Below, piece by piece: positions 9,349 through 17,156 of a stretch of DNA of 64,000 nucleotides. A model generated the notes under the pieces. It had not been told where the DNA came from. It searched no databases and saw only the letters and a program-made list of their open reading frames with translations. Numbering within the stretch: position 1 is the stretch's first letter; every line of letters begins with the position of its first letter. Made by a program: the position numbers and the translations under genes. The DNA comes from Paracoccaceae bacterium. GTDB lineage: Bacteria > Pseudomonadota > Alphaproteobacteria > Rhodobacterales > Rhodobacteraceae. The stretch covers positions 62,001-126,000 of the forward strand of contig JAJEHS010000003.1 of the NCBI GenBank assembly GCA_022823605.1, given 5' to 3'.

Positions 9349-10107
9349 ATGGAAATCGCAGTATCGACACGAAATATTTCCAAGACATATCCGGGAAATG
9401 TGGAGGCACTCCGGGATCTTTCATTGGAATTTCCAAGAGGACAACTGACATCCCTGCTTGGACCTTCTGGGTGCGGGAAAACCACTTTGTTGAAGATTAT
9501 TTCGGGTTTGCTTGAACCCACTTCCGGGGAAGTTGAGGTGAATGGCAAACCGGTTACCGGTCCTGGTCCAGACCGGGCCTTTGTATTTCAGGATTTTGCC
9601 CTGCTACCTTGGGCAGATGTATTGCGAAATGTTGCATTCGGGCTTGAACTCCGCGGGGTTCCAGTATCAGAAAGGGAAGATATTGCTCAACAACATATCA
9701 AAAATGTTGGGCTGGACGGATTTGAAAAGAGTTTTCCCCATGAATTGTCTGGTGGAATGAGACAACGTGTTGGTTTGGCACGAGCCCTTGCTGTTGAGAG
9801 TGAGGTTTTGTTGATGGATGAGCCATTTTCTGCCGTTGATGAACAAACCCGGCGCAAATTCCAGGAGGACTTGCTTGGCTTGGTCGAGAGGGAAAACAAG
9901 ACCTTTATCTTTGTTACCCATTCCATCGAGGAAGCAGTCTACGTTTCCGACCAAATTGCGATACTGTTGCCCCGGCCAAGCAGGGTCCATGAAATCCTCC
10001 GTCCGGAGAATTTAAGGACCAAGGGGGTTTCAGACATTCGTAGGGATCCCGAGTATCTAGATACGGTGGACCGCATTTGGGCATCATTGCGTTCGTATGT
10101 GGAATAG
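9349..10107 (+). CDS. ABC transporter ATP-binding protein (SsuB/TauB-like)
   Basis: This 252-residue ATPase has a Walker A (GPSGCGKTT, near residue 40), a Q-loop (FQDFALLPW), the signature LSGGMRQRVGLARAL, Walker B (VLLMDEPFSAVD) and the switch histidine in FVTHS. It energises the importer formed with the two permeases on either side. I chose the ATG at 9349, with AGGGAG seven bases upstream; an adjoining TTG at 9346 could also serve. The order binding protein - permease - ATPase - permease suggests one complex. Confidence 0.95.
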   Translation: MEIAVSTRNISKTYPGNVEALRDLSLEFPRGQLTSLLGPSGCGKTTLLKIISGLLEPTSGEVEVNGKPVTGPGPDRAFVFQDFALLPWADVLRNVAFGLELRGVPVSEREDIAQQHIKNVGLDGFEKSFPHELSGGMRQRVGLARALAVESEVLLMDEPFSAVDEQTRRKFQEDLLGLVERENKTFIFVTHSIEEAVYVSDQIAILLPRPSRVHEILRPENLRTKGVSDIRRDPEYLDTVDRIWASLRSYVE

Positions 10108-10113
10108 CTTGTA

Positions 10114-10866
10114 ATGTTTATCAAGGGAATCAGATTACCTGGCATGTCCTCACTGATTATCTGGGGATTGTTGTGGGAACTTGTTGGGCAATCAGGACTA
10201 ACCTTTTTTCTACCACCACTATCGGAAATTCTGATTACCCTCTATGAAATTGGGGACTCACCTGCGTTCCTCAAGGCCTTGAAGGAAACCGCACAGGCTT
10301 TCACTGTCGGTGTGAGCGCTGCTATATTGATTGGTATTCCAGTAGGGATATTGATGGGAAAGAATCGCCTTTTGGACGAGTTGCTCCTTCCTTGGGTCAA
10401 TATCTTTCTGAGTGCTCCCCTTACGGCTTTGGTTCCGGTACTGATGGTTCTTTTTGGTTTTGGCATGAGATCCATAATCATTACGACCTCCCTGTTTGCC
10501 ATCTGGATCATCATTTTGAATTCCCGGGCCGGTGTACTGCAGATCAATCGTTCCCTCGTTGAAATGGGACGATGTTTTGGCGCCACACCATTGGCAGCCT
10601 TCGTAAAAATTTATTTCTGGGCAGCCCTTCCTGAAATTCTGGGTGGTGTACGAATTGGAATAATCCGTGCGGTCAAGGGAGTAATAATCGGCCAACTCCT
10701 GATTTCTCTGGTTGGCTTCGGTGCCTTGTTTGAACTCTATTCAGCAAATTTCCTCATGAGCCATTTTTGGGCAGTACTTATCGTGTTATTTGCCCTTGCT
10801 TTCACTATTTCCGAGTTGCTGGCCACTTTGGAACGCAAGTTTTCCTATTATGCCGCCAACCGATAA
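10114..10866 (+). CDS. ABC transporter permease, second subunit
   Basis: This 250-residue permease has six membrane segments and an EAA-type loop (SLVEMGRCFGATPLAAFVKIYFWAALPEI, in two halves around residue 155). It is clearly different from the permease at 8550, which argues for a heterodimeric channel. It starts six bases after the ATPase stop codon and ends the operon. The next gene, the FAH-family hydrolase, is convergent and may act on the imported compound, but that is inference from proximity only. Confidence 0.9.
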   Translation: MFIKGIRLPGMSSLIIWGLLWELVGQSGLTFFLPPLSEILITLYEIGDSPAFLKALKETAQAFTVGVSAAILIGIPVGILMGKNRLLDELLLPWVNIFLSAPLTALVPVLMVLFGFGMRSIIITTSLFAIWIIILNSRAGVLQINRSLVEMGRCFGATPLAAFVKIYFWAALPEILGGVRIGIIRAVKGVIIGQLLISLVGFGALFELYSANFLMSHFWAVLIVLFALAFTISELLATLERKFSYYAANR

Positions 10867-10891
10867 ATTGGATCGGATCATATCCACATAG

Positions 10892-11578
10892 TCAAATAAT
10901 TTTTGTGGTAAGGGTATCCAATCCTTCAATAACAACCTCTAATTCATCGCCCTTCTGAACTGCGGAAACTCCTGCAGGTGTACCAGTAAGAATAACATCA
11001 CCTCCCACAAGTTCAAAATATTCCGAAAGATAGGAAATCAATTCAGGAATCTTCCAGATCAATTGGTTTAAATCCCCATCCTGACGTATCACACCATTGA
11101 CCCTCAGTAAAATCCTACCTTCCGAAAGATGCCCAACATCCGATGCTTGATGAACCGGACCGATCGGTGCTGATCTTTCAAAGGCTTTGCTAATCTCCCA
11201 TGGCCTACCAAGTTTCTTTTGCTGTGCCTGAACATCACGTCGGGTCATATCCAGCGAGGGAGCATAACCATAAACATGATCAAGTGCCTGATCGACGGGA
11301 ATATTTACACCTCCTGATTTCAGAAGCACTGCTAACTCAACTTCATGATGGACATCTGAAGTTTTTTCAGGATATGGAAACTCTCCCGAAATATCGAGAT
11401 TGCTGGCATTTTTCTGAAAGAAAAATGGGTCCTCTCGATTTGGGTCATGCCCCATTTCTATCGCATGGTCGGCATAATTCCTTCCAACGCAGTAGACTCG
11501 ATTCACCGGGAATCTGGCTTTAGTACCTACGATAGGTAAGGTGGTCATTGGTTTGGGGTCAAAGGGAAATTGTGACAT
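10892..11578 (-). CDS. fumarylacetoacetate hydrolase family protein
   Basis: This 228-residue enzyme belongs to the small FAH family, whose members hydrolyse or decarboxylate 2-oxo acids (fumarylpyruvate, acylpyruvates, oxaloacetate). Visible family features are VYCVGRNYADHAIEMG near residue 30, the metal-ligand stretch VHHEVELAVLL, GYAPSLDMTRRDVQ, and VILTGTPAGVSAVQKGDELEV near the end. I chose ATG 11578 because family members begin a few residues before FDPKPMTTLPI; a TTG at 11617 would add 13 residues. It converges on the ABC operon. Substrate unknown. Confidence 0.88.
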   Translation of the reverse strand: MSQFPFDPKPMTTLPIVGTKARFPVNRVYCVGRNYADHAIEMGHDPNREDPFFFQKNASNLDISGEFPYPEKTSDVHHEVELAVLLKSGGVNIPVDQALDHVYGYAPSLDMTRRDVQAQQKKLGRPWEISKAFERSAPIGPVHQASDVGHLSEGRILLRVNGVIRQDGDLNQLIWKIPELISYLSEYFELVGGDVILTGTPAGVSAVQKGDELEVVIEGLDTLTTKII

Positions 11579-11617
11579 AAGGGACTCATACACCTTGAAT
11601 TTTTCTTGAAATGGCAA

Positions 11618-11859
11618 GGTTCACCCATCCTGAATACAATACAAAATGGTGCTGAAACTTTTTTGGTATGCTAGTGATTGCTTGGGGAATTACAAGTTGT
11701 CACTGAAATTACCTGCTTGGGATTATTGGTATCTCCATTAGTCTTGTTGAATAACAATCCTTTCAATATAAAGTGGATATTCTCACACGGGACACCTCGT
11801 ACCAAGCCTCAAAAATCAGGCCAAATGAATCTGGAATTTTTTTGTACATTAAGTACTGG
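11618..11859. other. intergenic region, lysA 3' side
   Basis: About 240 bases separate the lysA stop codon from the FAH gene start. I see no gene, clear hairpin or other feature. A promoter for the FAH gene is expected here. Confidence 0.3.
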
Positions 11860-13113
11860 TTACAACCAGGAAGGAATAATTTCCCTGTTAATCATGTCTG
11901 AAATGGTTGGAGATTTTTTTATACAGGCCCATTTATCCCCCTTGACCAATATTTCAGCAACAGCAGGTCTGGTATTGTATTCCGAAACCATGACGGTGGA
12001 ATAGGCACCGGCAGTCATGAAAGCCATCAGGTCATCTGGTTCAAATTCAGGTAGGTTCCTGTTCTCGGCGAAGGTGTCACTGGACTCACATATCGGACCG
12101 ACCACATCGAATTTTTTGTTTCCCTTATCGATTGATTCCCTTATGGGTTTTATCTCATGGTATGAGGAGTACATTGCTGGTCGAATGAGATCATTCATGG
12201 CAGCATCAATCACAAGAAAATCCCTGTTTTCACCTTTCTTTCGATAAAGTACCTTGGCAACCAAAATTCCCGAGTCTGCAACTATGAATCTACCGGGTTC
12301 AATTTCGATTTCCAAATTCATATCCCCAAATATATTTCTCACCAGCTGGGAATAATCGCCAACCTTGGGAGGATTATCATGTATCGGATGATAGGTTACA
12401 CCCAGTCCACCACCCAAATCGAGTCTAGATATTTGCAGGTTCTTTTCCCGTATGAGGGATGCAACCTTTCCAAAGGCTTTTTCGTAGGGTCTCAGGGAAG
12501 TAATTTGTGAACCGATATGAATATCCAAACCCAGTAAGTTGACATTTGAGAGTCCCGAGGCAACCTGAAAAAATTCTTCCACCCTGGTTATGGGAACGCC
12601 AAACTTGTTTTGGGCTTTACCAGTAGAAATCTTCTCATGGGTTTCGGCATCAACATCAGGGTTCATCCTGACAGCAATTGGAGCGATCAATCCCAGCTTT
12701 CCAGCCACAGTATTGAGCAGGTGAAGTTCAGAAAAGCTTTCGACGTTGAATTGTCTTATCCCTTTGGTCAAGGCGAGTTCCATTTCATCCTTGGTTTTAC
12801 CCACACCTGAGAAGACAATTCTATCGCCAGGACATCCAACAGCTTTTGCCCTCTGGTATTCACCACCGGATACAACATCAAATCCGGCTCCCAGTTCAAA
12901 CAAAAGCTTCAATATTGCCTGGTTTGAATTCGCCTTCATTGCATAAAAAACATGACCTCCAAAACTGGCTACGGAATTCTTGACTGCAAGAAAATTATCT
13001 TCAATTTGACTTGCGGAGAAAAGATAAAAGGGTGTTCCCACTTCACGAGCGATGGAAGGGATATCTACTTCTTCAACATGAAGTATCCCGTCAATATATT
13101 TGATATGAGTCAT
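11860..13113 (-). CDS. lysA: diaminopimelate decarboxylase
   Basis: This 417-residue PLP enzyme makes lysine from meso-diaminopimelate in the last step of lysine synthesis. The PLP-binding lysine is K60 in HVFYAMKANSN. Other family marks are the GLDIHIGSQ strand, LDLGGGLGVTYH (phosphate-binding glycine loop), EPGRFIVADSG, and GPICESSDTFAE with the active-site cysteine. It lies downstream of argH and a tiny lipoprotein gene on the same strand, an order often found in Alphaproteobacteria. The 81-base gap before its ATG shows no strong terminator, so it may be cotranscribed with argH. Confidence 0.97.
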   Translation of the reverse strand: MTHIKYIDGILHVEEVDIPSIAREVGTPFYLFSASQIEDNFLAVKNSVASFGGHVFYAMKANSNQAILKLLFELGAGFDVVSGGEYQRAKAVGCPGDRIVFSGVGKTKDEMELALTKGIRQFNVESFSELHLLNTVAGKLGLIAPIAVRMNPDVDAETHEKISTGKAQNKFGVPITRVEEFFQVASGLSNVNLLGLDIHIGSQITSLRPYEKAFGKVASLIREKNLQISRLDLGGGLGVTYHPIHDNPPKVGDYSQLVRNIFGDMNLEIEIEPGRFIVADSGILVAKVLYRKKGENRDFLVIDAAMNDLIRPAMYSSYHEIKPIRESIDKGNKKFDVVGPICESSDTFAENRNLPEFEPDDLMAFMTAGAYSTVMVSEYNTRPAVAEILVKGDKWACIKKSPTISDMINREIIPSWL

Positions 13114-13194
13114 ATATGGAAATTTTTTGAATGTTCTGAAATTGAATATGGCATTTGAAGTAGTCGGAAATTGGTGACGTTCAAATTCTTCCTG

Positions 13195-13326
13195 CTAGAA
13201 TAGAACTTCCTCATGGGGATTGTCAGGGAAGGTACTTTCAATTCCGGCTTCGGGTACTGGCTTGTCCTTGTAACCACAACCATTTAATCCCAATCCCAGT
13301 AAAAGTATCATGAGAACTACGCGCAT
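13195..13326 (-). CDS. small LptM-like lipoprotein
   Basis: This 43-residue protein begins MRVVLMILLLGLGLNGCGYK, a lipoprotein signal peptide with the lipobox cysteine at residue 17, followed by a short polar tail (KDKPVPEAG). Size and layout fit the LptM/YifL family, in E. coli a partner of the LPS export translocon LptDE that promotes disulfide maturation of LptD. Its ATG overlaps the last 10 bases of argH, so the two are translationally linked, and it precedes lysA as in many Alphaproteobacteria. Family membership is inferred from size, lipobox and context, since little sequence is available to match. Confidence 0.75.
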   Translation of the reverse strand: MRVVLMILLLGLGLNGCGYKDKPVPEAGIESTFPDNPHEEVLF

Positions 13327-14717
13327 TTCAGAGTTTCCCTCCAATACTGTATTTGCCTTTTGACACTTTCGGGTGAAGTCCCACCCTTGCTATTTCGGGA
13401 CTGTACTGAACCTTCAACCGAAAGGGTATTCAATGCTTCAATCCCAAGGTCGTTGTAACCCCCCTTTAGGTCCTCAAGCGTCAAGTCCTTCAGGGTACAT
13501 GATTTTTCCTCTGCCAACAAAACCAGTTCACCCACGATTTTATGGGCTTCCCTGAAAGGAAGATTATACTCCCTGACCAGAAAATCAGCAAGATCTGTCG
13601 CCGTTGAAAATCCCAATTCGGAACTTTTCTTCATGGTTTCTACATTGGCTTTCAAATCATGTATCATGCCGGTCATGACTTTCAATACGATTTCAATCGT
13701 TTCAGCAGCATCGAAAACCGGTTCCTTGTCCTCCTGAAGATCTTTTGAATAGGCAAGAGGGAGTCCCTTGATAACCGTAAGCAGAGTTATCAATGCACCA
13801 TTAACCCGACCGGTTTTGGCTCTTATCAGTTCTGCTGCATCAGGATTTCTCTTTTGTGGCATAATGGATGATCCAGTTGTAAACTTGTCACTGAGTTTGA
13901 CAAAATCGAATTGGGATGTTGTCCATATTACAATTTCTTCCGACAATCGGGATAAATGAGTGGCACAGATGGCTGTAGAGGAAAGAAACTCCAGGGCGAA
14001 GTCACGTGAACTCACACCATCCAGTGAATTCATCATGGCACGGCTAAAGGACAGTTCCCTGGCGGTAAAGTCAGGGTCGATGGGGAAAGATGTTCCTGCC
14101 AGGGCTGCAGCACCCAATGGCGATTCATTCAGTCTTTTCCTAGTGTCCATATACCTTTCCCGGTCCCTGTCAAGCATTGATACATAGGCCAACAAATGGT
14201 GTGCAAAGGTAATCGGTTGTGCGCATTGTAAATGGGTAAAGCCCGGCATTATTGTATGAATGTTTTCACTGCTCTTCATGACCAAAGCCACTTCAAGCTC
14301 ATAAATTAGGTCCACAATGGCATCAATTCTGTCCCTCAACCAAAGACGGAAATCTGTTGCAACCTGATCATTCCTGCTTCTGGCCGTGTGGAGTTTTCCT
14401 GCAACCGGACCGATAAGTTCGGCTAGTCGGGCTTCTATATTCATGTGAATATCTTCAAGGGAAACCTTGGGCTCAAAATTGCCTGTTTCTATTTCCGACA
14501 GAATGGTATCCAAACCATCTAGAATTGATTTGGCTTCTTCTTCCTTAAGTATTTGCTGTTTGGCCAACATTTTGGTGTGAGCCTTTGATCCCTCAATGTC
14601 GAATTTAGCCAATTTATAATCAAAAAATATTGAAGCATTGAGATTTTCCATAATTTCATCGGTTTGGTTTTTGAAACGGCCGCCCCAAATGTTATATTTG
14701 TCTTTTACTTCAACCAT
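13317..14717 (-). CDS. argH: argininosuccinate lyase
   Basis: This 466-residue fumarase-superfamily enzyme splits argininosuccinate into arginine and fumarate. Visible marks are NIWGGRF at the start, DIHMNIE, the GKLHTARSRNDQVATD signature, and the flexible catalytic loop GSSIMPQKRNPD. I chose ATG 14717 because AAGGAG lies eight bases upstream and the product then begins MVEVKDKYNIWGGRF; the longer frame from 14747 lacks support. It is divergent from a TlpA-like gene only 31 bases away, and its 3' end overlaps the lipoprotein gene at 13326. Confidence 0.97.
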   Translation of the reverse strand: MVEVKDKYNIWGGRFKNQTDEIMENLNASIFFDYKLAKFDIEGSKAHTKMLAKQQILKEEEAKSILDGLDTILSEIETGNFEPKVSLEDIHMNIEARLAELIGPVAGKLHTARSRNDQVATDFRLWLRDRIDAIVDLIYELEVALVMKSSENIHTIMPGFTHLQCAQPITFAHHLLAYVSMLDRDRERYMDTRKRLNESPLGAAALAGTSFPIDPDFTARELSFSRAMMNSLDGVSSRDFALEFLSSTAICATHLSRLSEEIVIWTTSQFDFVKLSDKFTTGSSIMPQKRNPDAAELIRAKTGRVNGALITLLTVIKGLPLAYSKDLQEDKEPVFDAAETIEIVLKVMTGMIHDLKANVETMKKSSELGFSTATDLADFLVREYNLPFREAHKIVGELVLLAEEKSCTLKDLTLEDLKGGYNDLGIEALNTLSVEGSVQSRNSKGGTSPESVKRQIQYWRETLKCA

Positions 14718-14748
14718 CGGATTTGCTCCTTTAAGGAAGATATTCAAA

Positions 14749-15318
14749 ATGTATCAATATAATTCCCGTTTCCTGATTTATCTCTTTATTTTGTTGATAG
14801 CAAACCCCATGGCAACATTGGGGTACGATTCAGCGACTCTGATAAACATGAGGGAGGGTTCCCTTGAGCGATTAATTATCCATAAGGAACCGGTTGAAAC
14901 CTCGGGAAATAGTTTTCAGGATCTGGACCAAAATGATGTTTCCCTTGATGATTTTAAAGGGAAAGTCGTTGTTCTGAATTTTTGGGCTACCTGGTGTGCT
15001 CCTTGTCGCAAGGAAATGCCAACCCTTGATAATCTCCAGGGTATTTACAAGTCCGGTGAGGTAGAGGTTGTTGTCGTACACGTAGGTCCAAGCAGAGGAA
15101 ACGAAATAGAAGAATTCTGGCAAGAGGAAAACATCAGGAATATTTCCAGCTATGTAGATCCCATCTTATCCTTTGCGGGCTCAATGAATGTTTTTGGCTT
15201 GCCTACCACTATCATACTGGATAAGGAAAGTCGGGAAGTAGGTCGCTTGATCGGTGACGAAGAATGGGACCAGGAGGGTGTCATTGCCATTTTGGACTTG
15301 ATTGCGAATTCAAGCTAA
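14749..15318 (+). CDS. TlpA-family thiol:disulfide interchange protein
   Basis: This 189-residue protein has an N-terminal membrane anchor or signal sequence (about residues 8-25) and a periplasmic thioredoxin fold with the redox motif WCAPC in VVLNFWATWCAPCRKEMP. The cis-proline region is FGLPTTIILDK. TlpA-like proteins reduce periplasmic disulfides, often for cytochrome maturation or copper-site assembly. ATG 14749 is chosen over the far upstream in-frame ATG at 14638, which would lie within argH, because the signal sequence starts here and AAGGAAG lies upstream. Divergence from argH is a recurrent alphaproteobacterial order. Confidence 0.92.
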   Translation: MYQYNSRFLIYLFILLIANPMATLGYDSATLINMREGSLERLIIHKEPVETSGNSFQDLDQNDVSLDDFKGKVVVLNFWATWCAPCRKEMPTLDNLQGIYKSGEVEVVVVHVGPSRGNEIEEFWQEENIRNISSYVDPILSFAGSMNVFGLPTTIILDKESREVGRLIGDEEWDQEGVIAILDLIANSS

Positions 15319-15517
15319 GCCTCAAGATTCATTAAAATCTCATGGTTTCAAAATAAATAACGACAAATATTTGGATCTTCGTCTTTTCAGTGCGTTCCAC
15401 TCATCTGAAATAACTGATTCAGTGAAAGAAGGAAGAAGTACACTGAGCTAACGTAGACTAACCCACCATTTGGATGAAAAGCCAAAAATTATATTCCAAA
15501 GCATTGAAAATAAAATA

Positions 15518-15546
15518 TTTTTCATTACCTAATAGGTAATGAAAAA
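15518..15546. promoter_or_regulatory. 12-bp palindrome, probable operator of the HigB-like/ImmA module
   Basis: TTTTTCATTACC (15518-15529) and its exact reverse complement GGTAATGAAAAA (15535-15546) flank a 5-base spacer, ending 9 bases before the toxin ATG. The position and symmetry fit autoregulation by the HTH domain of the second gene. A possible -35 TTGAAA lies at 15504-15509. Confidence 0.7.
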
Positions 15547-15555
15547 AGATTTCAA

Positions 15556-15897
15556 ATGGAAATAACATTCAAAAATAAAAAATTAAAAATGCTATGCGAA
15601 TCTGAGAAAATCTTAAAGAAAAAACACGGTAAACAAAATGCTGAATATATCCAAGTAGGATTAGCTTTACTTGATTCTGCACCGAATCTGTCAGAAGTTT
15701 ACTGGGTCAGTCGATTTGGGTTACACCAATTAAAAGGAGGGAGGAAAGGACAATTTGCCCTTAAACTTCTTGACGGGAAAAGACTTGTATTCAAACCAAA
15801 ATCTGATCCTGTACCTCAAAATGATGATGGAGGAATTGATGAGGAAAAGATAACTGAGGTAACAATTTTGGAAATTGTAAACTACCACCGAAAGTAA
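15556..15897 (+). CDS. HigB/RelE-like toxin
   Basis: This 113-residue basic protein resembles the plasmid-maintenance killer (HigB) branch of RelE-type ribosome-dependent mRNA endonucleases: FKNKKLKMLCESE at the start, a helical middle with GLALLDSAPNLSEVYW, then GLHQLKGGRKGQFALKL and the strand KRLVFKPKSD. Unlike canonical HigB (about 92 residues) it carries an acidic insertion (DDGGIDEEK) before the last strand. It is followed after 18 bases by an HTH-ImmA/IrrE protein that should be its antitoxin and regulator. The pair is much richer in A and T than its neighbours, which fits horizontal transfer. Activity is inferred. Confidence 0.75.
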   Translation: MEITFKNKKLKMLCESEKILKKKHGKQNAEYIQVGLALLDSAPNLSEVYWVSRFGLHQLKGGRKGQFALKLLDGKRLVFKPKSDPVPQNDDGGIDEEKITEVTILEIVNYHRK

Positions 15898-15915
15898 AAC
15901 CGAAAGTAATGAAAA

Positions 15916-17007
15916 ATGAGTATTACCAATAATCAATTTAATCCAGATTATGCTGTCCCGCCAGGGTGGTTACTTGAGATCACATTAGAGGATAATAATT
16001 ATTCACAGGCAGAATTTGCAAGAAGGTGTGGACGAAGTACCAAACTGATTAACGAAATAATTACTGGTAAAGCCCCTATCGATACCGAAACAGCGATTCA
16101 ATTCGAAAGGACAACTGGAATAGTTGCAGAAATATGGAATCGGATGGAATCTCGTTATCGAAGTCATCTAGCTCTAAAAAAAGAGGCAGTCATTGCAGAA
16201 GAATGGCGAAAATCTTTTCCAATTCGAGAACTTGTTAAACGGGGCTATATCGCTAAACCAGAGTCTAAAATTGACGCTATTTCCAAGTTGCATAAATTTT
16301 TTGCGGTGGGATCAATCGATGGTTGGAACAATTGGCATAGTAAGATTAATGTAGCCTACCGACATTCAAAGAGTTTCAAGAGTAATGAAATAGCTATGGC
16401 AACCTGGCTTAGAATTGGTGAAATCGAAGCCGATTTTCAGGACTGTGAAGATTTCGATAAGAGTAACTTCCTGGAAGCTGCAAAGAACATACGTGGATTA
16501 ACAAGGCAACCTATTGAGAAAAACCTGAAAAAAATAATAAAAACATGTAATGAAGCGGGTGTGGCATTTGTATTAACACCTCCTTTACCAAAAATTGCCC
16601 TTAGTGGTGCAGCCCGATGGTTATCTCCAAGAAAGGCGATTATTCAGGTTACTGGTAGACACAAAACTGATGATCATTTTTGGTTTAGTTTTTTCCATGA
16701 AGTCGCACACATATTACTGCACAGTAAGAAAGCAGTATTTATTGAGGAAGTGGGAAAAAATGTTGAAGAATTAGATGAGTTAGAGGTTGAGGCCAACGAT
16801 TGGGCTTCAGAATTTCTCATACCAAGAAAATACTGGGGTGATTTAATGACCTTTCCCTCTTATAACGAAGCTGTTGTGAAGAAATTTGCAAGAGAAATAG
16901 GCATTGCCCCAGGTATAGTTGTCGGAATGTTGCAACATAACAAAAATATCCCTTGGAGTTGTTTGAACACTTTAAAGCAAAAGGTTGAAATTAAAAATTT
17001 CACATAA
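15916..17007 (+). CDS. HTH-ImmA/IrrE metallopeptidase-type antitoxin
   Basis: This 363-residue protein joins a HigA/XRE-like helix-turn-helix (about residues 28-60, SQAEFARRCGRSTKLINEII) to a C-terminal ImmA/IrrE zinc-peptidase domain with HEVAH at 261-265 and the glutamate-rich second motif ELEVEANDWASEFLIP near 288-303. The middle (about 80-220) is helical and unassigned. Such proteins pair with HigB-like toxins; the HTH binds the operon operator and the toxin. The intact HExxH suggests that it may be proteolytically active, for example to cleave itself or a repressor under stress, which would be an unusual mode for an antitoxin. Confidence 0.85.
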   Translation: MSITNNQFNPDYAVPPGWLLEITLEDNNYSQAEFARRCGRSTKLINEIITGKAPIDTETAIQFERTTGIVAEIWNRMESRYRSHLALKKEAVIAEEWRKSFPIRELVKRGYIAKPESKIDAISKLHKFFAVGSIDGWNNWHSKINVAYRHSKSFKSNEIAMATWLRIGEIEADFQDCEDFDKSNFLEAAKNIRGLTRQPIEKNLKKIIKTCNEAGVAFVLTPPLPKIALSGAARWLSPRKAIIQVTGRHKTDDHFWFSFFHEVAHILLHSKKAVFIEEVGKNVEELDELEVEANDWASEFLIPRKYWGDLMTFPSYNEAVVKKFAREIGIAPGIVVGMLQHNKNIPWSCLNTLKQKVEIKNFT

Positions 17008-17156
17008 ATAAAGTGATTTTACATTTTAGGATTTCCTGAATTCTCAATTGGATAATCTTGATATTAGTGTTTCGTAAAATAAAAGTAACCATAGGAATTG
17101 ATTTTGAAACTTATTTTGTTTCCATTTCAGGAAGTTAAAACAGTTACAAATTTGTA

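Noticed and set aside
10258-10695. 145-codon antisense frame over the second ABC permease
   Set aside because: It overlaps a permease with clear membrane segments and an EAA loop, and it has low-complexity polar composition.
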